From Coriolopsis trogii (taxonomy: Eukaryota; Basidiomycota; Agaricomycetes; Polyporales; Polyporaceae), in the NCBI GenBank assembly GCA_020543525.1, contig JAHYIO010000011.1, positions 248,001 through 312,000 on the forward strand: a DNA stretch of 64,000 nucleotides. Reading direction: 5' to 3'. How positions within the stretch are numbered: position 1 is the stretch's first letter; each line of letters opens with the position of its first letter. A program made the translations under genes and the position numbers. Below are positions 10,729 through 23,501 of this stretch, one piece after another. Under the pieces are notes generated by a model. It was not told the origin of the DNA, ran no database searches, and saw nothing but the letters and a program-made list of their open reading frames with translations.

Positions 10729-13700
10729 GCAGCGTGTCTTGCCTCGAGTCCTCTCTGTATCGCTCGCGCTCCGATGGACAATGGACATTACTTCGTAATT
10801 CGCCCTTCTCTGTCCAGCTCTCTTTCTGGGAGCGCGCGACCCGGACCCCGTCGTATCTCTCCCCTATCAAAGGGGGTCACCGGGACCTGCTGCTATCAAC
10901 TTGAAATATCGTCGAACCCCGAATCCCCCCGGACGTCGCTCGCATGTCTTCATACGTTCTACCAAACCCTTCCTCCTCTCCGCGGTGATTTATTAGAGTG
11001 CGCGTGCCGGGTCGGAAGTAATGTACTACTAGTACGAGCATCGTCGTGTGTGTGTGCGCGCAAATGTTATTAACTAGAAGAAGTAATGTACATCCGTCGT
11101 TCTTCCTGCATCCCACCCGCCCCGCCCTGCCTGTGCCGTGTATCGGACGGAGGATCACACCGTGACGCACACACGACTTGCTTCGTGGCGTCATAGCGCG
11201 ACGAAGCGACGTCGGCGACGCCAGATTCGTGATTTATCCGGGACGCTCCACAACTCCTCGCGTAGTGGTCAGCGAGAGTCCCATCGTGCGCCTCGCTTCC
11301 TGTCTCGGCCATCACGCAACCCTCTCCCCATCAGCGCATATACGCATGCATGGGGCAATAGGCGAGCGGGGGGGACCGACGGGTGACGGCGAGTGTGGGC
11401 TGAAGGAGGAGGTCATGAGGTGAATGCCGCCCTCCGAGGTATATGCTGCGCCATGAGCTTGAGGGATGTGGCTGAGCGGGGGGCGAGTACGAGGGCTGAA
11501 GGGCGGCGGGAGTTTCTTTGCGTAGATCGTGACCGCTTGAAGAGCTGGTTCTTGATTCAGACGGCGGTTGGTGCGCATATGGTGAGTCAATTGCGTTCTG
11601 CCAGATAGAGCTGATGGATATCCGAGTCCTCACTGGACGAGAAGATTAGAGCATGTTCCTCGTTGCGTTCTGTTCGTAAGTCTCGACGTCAATGCGGTAA
11701 GAATCCGTCTTTTGTACTTTCAATGAGACATTCAACGAAATCTATAGAGAAGGCCGGTGCAGGAGAAACCAAGAGAGTCAACTTCGGAAAAACGCGTCAA
11801 CTTTCCGGATTCGTTCCATCTCTCGTCGCCGGCGCGCCACCCACCCCGCACGACTCGCCGCCGGCGTGATCGAGGACGGGTGTGACGACAGTGGGGGTGG
11901 GGTGCCGCCGTGCCGCCGGCTGCCACTGTGGCCGTCTCGAGGAAGCATACCGACCCGGAACAGAACTTGTGTGGCGTCCCACGGTGATGGCCCCGCCCCG
12001 TTCAATGCGCGGGGTGGCGGCGGGGCTCTCGAGATGCGCGAAGTCTCCGTGTGGATCTCCGCCGTACGGTTTCGGAAAATAGTCGCAGGGAGGCTCGTCG
12101 TGCGTGTTCGCCATATAGATGTCATGTGCGGGTGTGCGGCGGGGACGGAGGATGCGTCCCGCCCTAGCCGTCTCGCTGCCCCTGGGCCTCTGGATTGGAC
12201 GGCCTGCAAGAGGGAATGGACACAGACATCGGGAGGTTCGGCTCTTTGGGGAACGTCTCGGTTTAGTCGGGCAACGGTGCCGGGTGCTTGTGTCTCTGTG
12301 TACGTCTAAGATGCCCATCCATGCGAGCGTGGGGCATGCGCGTACGACGCGGGGAGATCGGCTGACGGTCCACGGCCATCCGGTGTGTTTCTGACCGCTA
12401 TTCCATCGGAGGCGAGGCATGCGGGCATCCCTCTACGCACTCTTACTATTAGATGGGACTCCCACAACGCGGCGGGAGTAACGTGCCCGTACCATGCTCC
12501 TGTGATTCCCAAAGGACGAGCCGAAAGATTCGAGGCCACGGTGCACCGGCCAGATGATGTGGTACGATGGACGTCAATTCTGAGCGCGACCCCGTCTCGG
12601 TTGTAGCGATTTGTGGCGATCCGGACGAGCCGCCCGGAGCGGTTTGTCTCAGTAGCAGTAACACAGTGAGAAGCACATCACTGTACTACCTCGGAACTGT
12701 CTGCTCGTCACAGGACTGGGCCGTCAGCGTGTGCGGGTGCGCGTCACTGCTTCGTCCTTCCCGCGACCGTCGGTCGAACCGGTCGCACCAGTGACGACGC
12801 GGACAGAGAATGATAGAGCGATAGAACGATAGAGCTGCCGACGGTGGTAGTAACTGTAGCAGATTCATGTATTGAATGCATGGCGCTAGATCGGGAGTAC
12901 GTCCCTGCGCTGGGTTTGTATTGAGAAGCGAGGGGAGCGTGCGAGCGCACTGCGAGGTGGAATCTGCGCTTGCCAGTTCTGACGAGCAGAGTTCGGGGAA
13001 AGCGGGTCCGGGGAAAAGACGCGGGGTGTGGGGAACGTGGAGAATGAATGGGACGGCTGAAGCGTTCCGCTATCATCGCGATGCTGGCGCGGGGGAGGCA
13101 ATTCTGCGAGAATGGATGGCTGCCCTGGAAAGAGCGTGGGCCGCGAGTTTGGTCTTCCTGTCCGATGATTCCGAACTAGGAGATAACAAACCTCGCTTGG
13201 GCAGAATGCGGATTCTGCCTGATGGGTTTACTGTGTCGTTCAGCCCACGGATAACAAGGCAAAGCATCCGAGACTAACGCGCGACGCGAGCGTGTGTTTG
13301 TATATGTGTGTGAGAGGATACCAAGCCGCCTGACCACATCGAGTTACAGGCACGCCTTGTGTGGGTTGTTCCGAATTTGTGAAAGGGCGTTCGTCCCGTG
13401 GTCGGGAGGGACTCTTTAGTCGCCGGAGGGATTTCATGAGTATTGAAGAGGTATCAAAGGACCTCTAAACTTATCTGGGTCAGTTGACAGTTGCTACGAG
13501 GTGCCTCAGTGCCGTACCTCGAAGACGGAGCTCCGAAAACATAGGACGTGCCTGAATGCTAGAACTCATGGGGATGGGCAACGTCTCTGACACCCGTGGA
13601 TGGCTTAGTCATCAGACGCCGGCACGAAATGTGGTCCTCTTCTAGCAAACGCCTTTTTGGCGCCCGATGTGTGTCCATAGGATGGACGGGTTTCTAGACA

Positions 13701-15619
13701 TTCATGCACGAGATACGTGCAGAATTTCATGTGAATCATGCAGAAACAGCATGTCCAGCAAGGAATACTATGATATAAGGCTATCTGCAAGGAAAAGTAA
13801 CATACACACTCCACAAATGCAAAGTGACCCCAAGCTATGACTTCGGAATGGCTGCAGACAGCGCAGAAACTGTCAACAGGGAGATAATTCTGCACAATTA
13901 AGTTTAAACTATCTATTGGCAATATACGCGACGGTCACATCATGTATGCAAGCCATGGAGCGGAAGGGGGCCAGTGCGTTAGTTGCGCGCGACCATGCGC
14001 GCGCGAAGTCGCGAACCACGTGACGGTATGATCACACACGTCGCGCCCCGCTCGCGCAGGGCGTCTGGTGAGTGTCCGAGCGTGCGCGAAGTTTTGCAGC
14101 ATGTCCACTTGGAGTTTCACCATCAAAACACTTGCGCTCTCCGTTTGAGTACATAATCTAGTGCTCCGCCGTCGAAGATCCCGTTTAGTGGCTTTGTGAA
14201 CACCAAATTCCAGGTGTAGCTTGGCGATTAGGGAACCTATTTCGATATTTTTTACGGCCGATCACTAGAACAATACCTTTCATTCCAAATGCACCATTGA
14301 ATGAGGCACTCAGAGGTGTCAAGCAAGCAGCATTCTTCGCGCACGTTTGGTACCACCTTTCACGAGCGTCTCATGACATACCAAATATGAACAAACAAAA
14401 CTGGTCTGGCGGGCGTTGCCCATCCCCAGAACTCATGGACAACATCACCACCTTGGCTGCGTGCAGGAGTACTTCGACCGAGACCACTCGATTAGAGTTT
14501 TCTCAACAATGCCGTCCTTTTCACATGTCCCGGTGCGCCTCCGAATCGTCTCCCATCGCAAGATCGCCTCGACACCCCCGGGGTGGTAAGAGCTCGCTAG
14601 TGTCTGGAGTCTGGACCATTATCGAATGTCGCAGGTACAGAGCCAGTTGGAGTCAAACCTACCTCCTATCCACCCCATAGTACTATGTCCTCCTCCGACT
14701 GTGCTGAGTGCAATGACTCACGTACGCGTCGTCGGATGATGCGGGATCGTGTCGCCAACTGCGCCGGCCATGTACCCCCAACATGCGAGCAAGTCGAAGT
14801 GCCGGACAATATATCTGTAACGGGGAGCCTGCGCTGTGCTGTAAGCCCCTCACCAGATTGCGCGACACCATGCTCGACATGAACGTAGTACGCACCTACC
14901 TGCCAATCGGCGTCTACCTGAACTCAACAGTGACGCCAGATCCAGATCGGATCGGCGCTTGTATTCTGCTTGAACGCACTTGGGCAAGTCGATGTTAGGA
15001 TTATCCTGGGTTGTCGCAATCACACCCTCGGGGATTAGAGTCATGATGCGTAGTGTATCTCTAGATGTATTATCAGGACTCAGACACAGCTGATTCGTTA
15101 CAGGCTGGGGTTGTCTGGGGAGTTCCAATCTTGTCAAGTTGTCCTACAAGTCACAGCCTACGCCGTCCACATCTTGCTCTAGGACTGCCTGTAGGTGCTG
15201 CTATTTTGCTTCTTCCTAAGGCTATGTCGAGCCCCGATAGTGACGGGAGGCAATGACAGGATTTTTCATGACGCTCAGATGTTGCTTCCTGCTTACGGAG
15301 GCGCAGACGCGGCCATAAGCGCTGCACACTCATGGGTCTGACTGCAGTGTATGATCGGGATATCTGTCATGTCAGTCGTGGCCCAAGAGCGCTGTAGACG
15401 CGTTGCAAGAGTCGAGAAGTGTGTTCTGGTCGTTTCGTATGGCGCCATATTTAGGCTGATCAAGGACCAGAGTAAGCAGAAATGACCGAGTGTCGATTCG
15501 AAGACAGGTAGCTTACATGATCAGATTTCTCATGCCGCGATGTACGTGATGAATTTTCCAGCGCGTCGCGCGCGACTCTCTGGGCTTATAATCCGCTTAA
15601 AAGCCAGAGGGGAAGCAAC
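10729..15619. other. Long region without a recognisable gene
   Basis: The first few hundred bases are probably proteasome 3' UTR. Opposed open frames around 11.8-12.4 kb are mutual shadows in GC-rich DNA. From about 13.5 to 15.5 kb the DNA is more AT-rich with many stops in all frames, the look of decayed repeat sequence, but no termini or protein match was found. Confidence 0.45.
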
Positions 15620-17119
15620 ATGCCATCCGACGATACATCCCGCCAAACCTCCTCCATCTCGTCTCTCTGGTCCTGGTTCCTCGCACTCTTCGGATACACC
15701 ACATACGCATACACACCCATGGTTGAGAAAGGCAACAAGAAGAACGTCGTCGTCGTCGGCGGTGGCGCAGCCGGGTCCGTCCTCGCGCGCGACCTCTCGA
15801 AGAAGCTGAGCCCCGCGCAATACAACATCATCCTCGTCAACGACCGCGACTACTACGTGCACCTCATCGCCATGGCGCGCATCGCCGTCACGAGCGAGGA
15901 GAAGCTCGAGGACAAGGCGCTCTTCGGCTTCGACAAGCTCTTCTACAACGGCAACGGCACAGTCAAGGTGGGCAAGGCTGTCGCCATCAACGAGGCTGCC
16001 GCCGGCAAGGGCGGCGAGCTCGTCCTCGAGGACGGGGAGAGGATACCCTACGCGTCTCTCATCCTCGCGACAGGCGCGACATGGCCCGACTTCATCCAAC
16101 TCCCCTCCGGTCGCACCAGCGACGCGCGCCCCCACATCAACGCCTGGAGATCTAAGATCGAGAAGGCGAAGCACGTCGTGATCGTTGGTGGTGGCGCGGT
16201 CGGCATCGGTGCGTCTTTTGGCACTCCATGGTCATCGTACGACCGGTCTCTGACGCTCTGCGCGGTCCACAGAGCTCGCGGGCGAAATCAAGGATACCCA
16301 CCCTGTAAGCGCGTCTGTCTATTCGAACTGCGCAAATCATATCACTCACCTTATCTCGCCTGCTGCAGAAAAAGAAAGTCACGCTCGTCCACCGCGACAC
16401 GCTCCTCCTCAACCCGACCTACCCTGACAAATTCCGCAAAGACCTGGAGCGACGCGTCCGCGCCGCCGGCGTCGAAGTCCTCCTGGGAGACGCGATCGAC
16501 AACATCGTGGAGCACCCAACGTCCGGGGTGACGACGCGCAACGGCAAGAGCATCCCAGACGCTGACCTCGTCGTACGTTTTCGTCATTTCCATTCCCTGC
16601 GCAGCGCGCACCATGACAGGACACTAACCGCGCGCCTGCAGGTTCCCGCGTTTGGCTCGCGCCCGAACACGGAGTTCATCAAGACGCTCGGGGAGGGCGT
16701 CGTCAACTCGGCCGGGTTCGTCAAGGTCGACGAGCACCTCCAGGTGGTTGGCCACCCCGGCGTCTTCGCCCTCGGGGACATCATCGACTGGCAGGAGCAG
16801 AAGCAGGCGGCCAAGGTCGGCGCGCACGTCGGTGTCGTCTCGCCAAACGTCGTCAGCTTCCTCGCGGGCGCCGCTTTGAAAAAGGTGTACAAGGGCAGCC
16901 CTGAGCTCATCGTCATCCCCATCGGCAAGGTGCGTCTGCTGCCCAGCCACAAATATGAGGGAGTGTGGATGCTGACTTATATTGCGTGCGATCGTGCAGA
17001 ACGGCGGTGCGGGCTTCTTCAACATGCTCTGGGGCATCACGATTGGCGGCTTCCTCACGAGGATGCTGAAGGGCAAGGAGCTCATGATTGGCATGACGCG
17101 GTCCCAGCGCGGGCTCTGA
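15620..17119 (+). CDS. AIF/FSP1-like FAD-dependent NAD(P)H oxidoreductase
   Basis: Pyridine nucleotide-disulphide oxidoreductase fold of the AMID/AIFM2 (FSP1) group, which in animals reduces quinones with NAD(P)H. Five exons (15620-16208, 16273-16304, 16369-16572, 16642-16929, 17000-17119) give 410 aa. The FAD-binding glycine motif VVVVGGGAAGSVLARDL lies near residue 45 and the NAD(P)-binding motif VVIVGGGAVGIG near residue 187, at the end of exon 1. The second FAD motif VFALGDIID lies in exon 4, and the conserved tail GAGFFNMLWGITIG in exon 5. The N-terminus carries a hydrophobic stretch (LWSWFLALFGY) that may attach it to a membrane. The substrate is unknown. Confidence 0.88.
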
Positions 17120-20100
17120 GGTGCTTCCTGTTTCTCAGCTTCTTGGTCCTGCCGTTTCGGGTGTCGCCATTGTTGTTGAGCTTATATTATTCCCGTGGAC
17201 TATTCTCTCCACCTCTGTACTTCCTGTATACTATCGCCGTACAGGCTAATTAGAGCACGATATACCATGCCCTCACCTATGCAGGCTCCCTCCTGGACTC
17301 GCGCGACCCCACCGAGAGACCGTGACGACAACACATACTGCAGCACGACGTTTGGATACGTGAGTGGTCCGCCTCGTTGCCGATACGCGGACCGGCGAGG
17401 AGGCATATAGTCTCAAAGTCTATTAGAGGCCAGGACAGGAACAGCCTCGGAAGTATGTGCCAGGCCCAAATTATTCCGAGCGATGAGAGTTTGTCACAGT
17501 GGGTCGACGGGGCTTCCCGAAAAGGCAACTTCTGTAGTTCGACCCGCACCGCCGCATATGCGGACGTCCGAGGCATGCTCCCCCGCTCCCTGGAGTGTTG
17601 GCCTGCCTTGTCATGTCATTGCGAGGTAGGACGGGGTGCTGATGGAAGCGGGTGCGTGGACGTCGGAGGAAGAGGGGGCGGGGGAGGAGAGGGAGGCAAG
17701 CGTCCGCGTTTTCTCCGTACGGAGACGTAACCCTATACTGCGATAATTCTCCTGCGGCACGCAGTACAGAGTCGTGCTCGGTGCGTGGGCTAGAAGGCAG
17801 GTTGTAAGTGATGGCGTATTCAGATATGCCCCGCGCGGTGGGTGCACTGCAGCGATCAGATGGTGGCGAAGCGCAAGAGGTCTTGCGGGGAAGGGACTCG
17901 ATAAGAAGGGCGTTCGCCTTTCTGGATGATGGAGACAATGGAGAAGTGCTCTCACCATGTTGCGCGACGATGATCGTACCGGAGAAGTTCGTTCTAGGCG
18001 TCGAGTTAAGATATCGGATACTCCGACATTTAGATGTGCGTTCTGTATTACCCTGCGCTGGTTGCCGTGCCGTTTCTGGGGCCCATCGAGGGCGCCATTT
18101 ATCGGCGGTACGGAAACAAGGTTTCGATATCTAGAGTGCGGCGGATTCGGAGATGAGGGTTTCTGATCAGGGGTGTGAATGAACTATCAATATTCGACCA
18201 GACCTCACCCTGGAGGCTGGTGCCGTCAGGTCCTTTTTGGGTTCGCCTCATGTTGATTCAATGTGAGCCATCCATGCGCTCAAAGCGTGCGCCGAGCTCG
18301 GCCTTTCTGTCATCTGATATTTAGAGAGCTTCCTATATAGTTTGGAACGCACCTAGAGCAAACAGGCTGCGTCGCGGTGAAATGCACCATGCACGCAACC
18401 GTATTGTATAGGGTCGCGTGCGGCTGCTTTCAGGGGGGAGGGGGTCCTGAGATGCACTATGGCAGCAATCTCGCATCCTGTCACCACTCAGTTGCCAAAG
18501 TCGCGAGTTGGTCCGTGGATAATCATCGTGGATGTGGGTACTGCACGAATAGCAACGTGAGCAAAAAAATGTTCAGCGGACGATGAGAGACGCGCAGACT
18601 TACATACATGCTCCATGGACCTAACCTCCCTCTCCTACCACTTTTCAAGCGAGCTGAGCGTAGTATCGAACACGTAGCGTGGCTCGATTTGGTGCGAGAC
18701 AGTACTCCGTCGACGTCCGAAGTGGGGGTGTGATAACTTGCATGGAGCGCGATTTCTCGGGTAGAGTATATGATGAAACATCCTTACTTGTGGATGTGTG
18801 TTGGAATTGACGTTGACCGAGTGCCCGACTATGCCCACAGAACTTAGCTGTTGAAGTCGGTAGACAGTGCATGATGCATCGGGCTTTCGTCGGTCATTCG
18901 TGATCTCCCACGACTGCACGTGATTGAATCTGCTTGAACACTGGCGATGGCGTCTGTTTACGAAGGACATCTGAGTCTTTGACAGGAAAGTGATCAATAT
19001 TTTCTCGTCATCTAACCTCAGGGAGTCTCATACCTAGTGCGCTAGTGAGCAAGCAGTCAACTAGAGTTGCAGGAACTTGTGCAGTTCCGTCACCTTTAAA
19101 ACACACTGGGTAAGCCAGAGTAGGTCCATCGTTGCTGTGGCGCTCACGATGCACGGAGCGTAGCAAGTCGTTTGTCCACTATACAGTGTCATTACTAGAA
19201 GAGTAGGGAATCACGATGGTGCAGCTCGGAGCAACGCGCTCGAGCTTAATCGGCCATTTTATGGGGTTGTTGGCCCTCTACCGGTGCGAGTCACTAGTAC
19301 TTCGAGATACCACTGTCCATAACTCCGCCACTTTCTATCTCATTACAAGTGTTCTTGTCTGGACTCAAAGGAACCCACGGTATGGTTAGGCCGCCACAGT
19401 TGTAGTCAAGTGGGCCGCTTAATGGATTCCGCGCTCAGTATCAAGTACCTGCAGGCTAACGGCGTTCGTCGTCCTTCCAAGGTATGCCGAAGGCTACCAA
19501 AACTCGTGTGAAAGAGCACAGCGGAACACACCAAGCCGATCAAAGAACACTCGTAGTGCAAAGGCCGCGACCTCCAAGGCGATCGCGCAGGGTGCCTCCA
19601 CATCCACGGTAGTAGCGAATCCGCCACAGTGGAAATTGCGAGTGCACTACAAGAGCAAGGTATGGCAATACTCGCCAAAACGTACTCATTATACTGAAGT
19701 GGATTTGAGATACCGAAAATCGACGCCAAAGCAAAGTATCGCGTCAACAATATGGACCTTGCTGACTTCAAAGTTGAAACCACTACGTACGTGCGTCGAT
19801 CTTAGCAATGACCTGGTGAATTCAAGCGCGAACAGCACCTATGTCGGCGGGCATGAGTGTCCTATGTATCTCTACCTCGAACGGGACGTGGAGCGGAAAG
19901 CCTGGGATAAGCACGGGGCACCTGATAGTTTCGAGAACTAGTGAGGGCTCTCTCGCTCGTCTGAAGTTGCTTCCCTCAACTATCGCAGTCTCAAGAAACT
20001 GCGCTCGACGCACCAGAAGCGAGGAACGAAGCGCCCTTTTTGGTGCCCTGATGGGCATCTTCATCTCAAAGTGCCTTCGGCCCCATCGGTCTGTATCGTG

Positions 20101-20149
20101 AGCGTTCCCCCCGAGTGGCTCCAAAGTCCGTCAGCCAACCGCGTGGGGC
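17120..20149. other. Region without a recognisable gene
   Basis: Mostly non-coding to my reading. Several 60-125-codon frames exist but share no motif, and many begin at GTG or TTG. Short decayed coding segments cannot be excluded between 19.4 and 20.1 kb, just upstream of the pseudogene at 20150. Confidence 0.45.
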
Positions 20150-20740
20150 ATTCTCCCATTCTGGCCAGGTTTCGAGACGCTATGCCGCAATGGCTCTGGG
20201 AAGCGTGCAATGAACACATCGAGGCTCGCTGCGACTTCGGCCCGCCATCTCGGAAAGAGCGCGAGCAGCTCATGCCTGCAGGCCTTAACCAGGCGGTACC
20301 CAGATCGACCCGCCCATCCCTTACCCTCGTCTCCCGCTGTCGATCACCTCCGAGCGGTACTTGATGACGCTCCGACCCTCTAAGGGTTCGATCTTGACGT
20401 TAGTCAGGAGGTTCCTGGCATGGAATTCGACGACGGCGGCTACGAAGGCGATGGCTACAGTTGGGAGTGGGAGGACGCTTATGTCGCTCGCGTCTACTCA
20501 GCCCTGAAGGGAGTCATTAAGGCACACGGAATGGGCGCGGATGGATGGGCGAGTGTGCGATAGGAGGTGTACGACAAGGTGCGTTGTGGTGGCTCATTCG
20601 AGCTTCGCATATATTGAACCAGGCTGATGACCGTCTTTAGTACAAGCGTTGTGTCAAATGTGAAATAGGATATTTCTCCGACCTAGGCTGGTTCGACGAG
20701 GGCGAGCATTGGTTGAGTAGAGGAGGTTCAGCTCAGCATG
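20150..20740 (+). pseudogene. Decayed protein-coding gene, family not recognised
   Basis: Protein-like text is spread over three frames. One frame has RFRDAMPQWLWEACNEHIEA, a second IDPPIPYPRLPLSITSERY, and a third, from about 20420, MEFDDGGYEGDGYSWEWED followed by ALKGVIKAHGMGADGW. The last runs into a TAG at 20561-20563 in the context SVR-stop-EVYDK, then a normal-looking 60-nt intron (GTGCGT...TTTAG), then YKRCVKCEIGYF. The frame changes and the in-frame TAG, probably a former TGG Trp codon, mark it as broken. It lies 0.5 kb from a fragment of the dehydrogenase gene, so this seems to be a graveyard of duplicated pieces. Confidence 0.5.
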
Positions 20741-21196
20741 GCATTTACCCACCTCCCGCGTGAAGATGCAGTCGCGTAGAGCAGTCTCAGGATGCTCCCT
20801 AGGATATGTTGTAGTATGTGGGCGTCGTATACTTTTAGGACAACTGACTCTAACACGAGGTCATCACTCTGCAGGTACGTATTTCGCTCAGATACTAGTA
20901 CCTTTAGAGGAAACTCGCAGACATCTTGCTGACCCTTGTATATCTCTCGACGTCTTCCGAACGGTGCACAAATTAAGCACCTTGCGCAGCCCGACTTCGC
21001 TAACAAAAGCTCAGCTGGCAGAGCGTGGATACTATACTCGACGACGCACCAGGTATCGCGAAGCCTATATATACTATCTCTGCTAATTTACTCATGCAGA
21101 ATGATACCGGCGGCGTAGGCGTGGCCAAATAATCATTGTGATAGGCGCGTGGGTGTATTACATGATCCCTGAAAACCTGGAGACATACCAGCAATT

Positions 21197-21286
21197 GGTA
21201 CACCTCAAGCATGTGGCCTCTTCGTCGTTTCGTTCTCGAGCCACTGCTAGAGGCGCTCGCCGATGACATCGTCATACGCTTCAGGT
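21197..21286 (-). pseudogene. Fragment of a third dehydrogenase copy (last exon and start of 3' UTR)
   Basis: Read on the minus strand, this 90-bp piece matches the last exon of both intact dehydrogenases: [20 protein letters not shown]. It has TAG (21247-21249) where both have TGG (Trp). The match continues past the stop codon into CTTGAGGTGTACC, shared with copy 1 (1613-1625) but not with copy 2, so it derives from a copy-1-like gene. Upstream exons are missing. Confidence 0.8.
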
Positions 21287-21603
21287 AAGTTAACATGTGG
21301 GCGACAAGAGGGAGGCCGAAAAGATAGGCTATATATCCTCAAGACACGACTTCACCAGTACTCACATCCCGATTTGTCGCATCGTGACCTCTTTTCGTCT
21401 CAAATGTCTGGCGTGGAGCAACGTCTATAACTCGCTGAACTAGACCCGGGGCACACAGTCTGAGGTGTATGGCAGTGCGAATGGCAAGCAATTGTGACAA
21501 TGACTCGTTACTGAGATTCACACAACGGCGAAGACCTATCAAGTACGAACATCACACACAGTCGATGAAAGCTAAAGACATTATGATACCTATCCAATAC
21601 TCC

Positions 21604-22931
21604 TTAGGCCTGGGCGCTCTTCGTCGTCTCGTTCTCCAGCCACTGCCAAAGCCGCTCGCCGATGGCATCATCATACGCCTCAGGTCTACATCTCCCTGGG
21701 CGGGCCCAGGGGATCATGAACTAAATAGGAGAATTATCAGAACAGCCTCACAAGCAGACCGAGCGGCAGTCACGCACCTCGCCGTTATAGTTCAGTGCCT
21801 CCGGCATAGTGCCCGCAAAGAGCTGCGTAAGTGCTCCTTGCGGGGCGGGGTAGAGTATGGTGGCTCTCTGTAAAGACCTGGCGTATTAATTCTGTCGAAG
21901 GATCGACTTTATTGATACGCTCACCATGAACTTGATCAGGAGGGGGTTTCCATAACGCCCGAGCTCCGTTACGATGTTGCCTACCACCAGGGATGTCCGA
22001 AGTCGTGAGTGAACTGAGCGATGTCAGCAAAGACTTGATGCCTACCTGGGTTCAGCGAGATAGAGATAATACCCTTGTCTGCATAACGCTTAGCGATCTG
22101 CCGCGCGACAACGACGTTTGCGTGTTTGCTCTGGTAATATAGCGCGGCGGTGGTCATCTTCTTGCGTTTGGGACTGTCTTTGAAAGTCTCCCAGTCGAGC
22201 GTCGCGGCATACGCGCCGCTCGAAGACGTAGTAATGATGCGCGTGTGATGGTCGGGAGAAGTGGCCACGCCCGCGAGTAAAGCGGGCATAAGGAGCTCTG
22301 TGAAGTAGAAGTGGCCGACAACGTTCGTCCCGAACTGAAGGTCAAAGCCGTCGACTGTGAGTTGATCGATAGGTGGCCACATTATCCCCCTGTAAAGAGT
22401 GTAATTCAGCACTCGTTTGTCAATGTTATAGCGTGACGACTGACGCGTTGTTGAAGAGGATATGTAACTCGCTCTCTTTGGATAAGAATTCCTCGGCTGA
22501 CTTCTTCACCGCCGCAAGGTCGGCGAGGTCGAGCTGGAGGAAGATTGCTTCTTTACTGGTCTCTCCTTTCAAAGAAGCAATCGCAGCATCCACTCTCTCT
22601 TTGCTACGGGCTGCGAGGTAAACCTTTGCGTTGTGTTGCAAGAGCGCCTACGTCGACATACAGGAACCGAGATGATCAGTTGCAACCCTTAACTTGGTCA
22701 GACGCTCGATTTACCTTGACAGTTTCATAGCCTATGCCGCTGTTTCCACCTGATAGTTATCCTCAGTGAGCATCTCTCCACGCGAGGAGGAAGGACACAT
22801 AGCATACCGGTTACGATGACAACCCGTCCAGTAAGGTCCGGGATTTGGTCGACAGTGAACTTGGCTTTCGGCGGAAAGACCTGTAACAAAGCAGGCCATT
22901 TCTTCTTGAATTCCGAAAATGCTGAACCCAT
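21604..22931 (-). CDS. Short-chain dehydrogenase/reductase, copy 2 (inverted paralogue)
   Basis: Paralogue of the 288-1618 gene in opposite orientation, about 20 kb away. Exons: 22931-22808, 22749-22715, 22647-22445, 22389-22046, 21980-21925, 21867-21778, 21720-21604. The seven lengths (124, 35, 203, 344, 56, 90, 117) are identical to copy 1, giving 322 aa. The cofactor motif VTGGNSGIG, LFNNAG, the catalytic Ser region [10 protein letters not shown] and Tyr-x3-Lys (YYQSK) are intact. Differences are scattered substitutions, such as [15 protein letters not shown] versus GNLKTEITRHGNPLF, and introns are much more diverged than exons, as expected under purifying selection. An in-frame ATG at 22952 exists but copy 1 supports 22931. 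Both copies look functional. Confidence 0.9.
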
Positions 22932-23501
22932 CGTCGCGTCTGTCGTTTGCAAACAAGGTGGGGTGGCGACTCAAGTTGATGACGGCCGTGAGACCAAAAT
23001 GTGCTACCGTGGACGTGTCCATTATATTGTTATCGAACAAGTTGCAATGTCAACTGTTACCGCACAATAGTACACCGATCGGGTAACTCCAGGCGGAGAT
23101 ATAACCTTTCATTAGATGCCGCAGTATGCCGGTACATTCCCTCTGCCAAGAGTTAATCGGCGCTCTAACTGTCTTCTCCCGCTCCTCACATAAGTACACG
23201 CAACATCCACCCCACACCTCCGCTAGGATGAGCGCAGCTGCTCACTTATGTAGAGTGGAAGACCACAAGACGTAGTGCGTTAGGTCGAGAAGGTATGAAT
23301 TTGGGATCCCCAACTGAGAGCGCGAGGAAGCTCTGTCATGCTACTGAACACTTTGTTGTTCACTCCCGGTGTCCCCTTGTACGCGTATCGTCCGACTGCA
23401 GCCCGACACTCGCTACAAGAGAGATAGGAGCTGCGAGCTTATATATCCTCAGCCACAGTGTGCCTTGCTTTCTAAAGTCTTGGTTGTGCCGGGGCCGTCA
23501 T
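22932..23501. other. Intergenic region upstream of dehydrogenase copy 2
   Basis: Promoter side of copy 2. On the minus strand a TTATATC box occurs near 23097-23103. No gene was seen. The last eight bases (23494-23501) are the left target duplication of the adjacent element. Confidence 0.45.
23494..23501. repeat. Left target-site duplication of the hAT element
   Basis: GCCGTCAT, identical to 24026-24033 on the other side of the element. Confidence 0.85.

Noticed and set aside
11778..12420. Overlapping 143-207-codon frames on both strands
   Set aside because: Mutual shadows; a 105-residue piece starting at an ATG at 12114 looks faintly protein-like but has no family match or exon context.
12876..13277. 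133-codon plus-strand ATG frame
   Set aside because: No motif, no splice partners and an opposing frame of similar quality.
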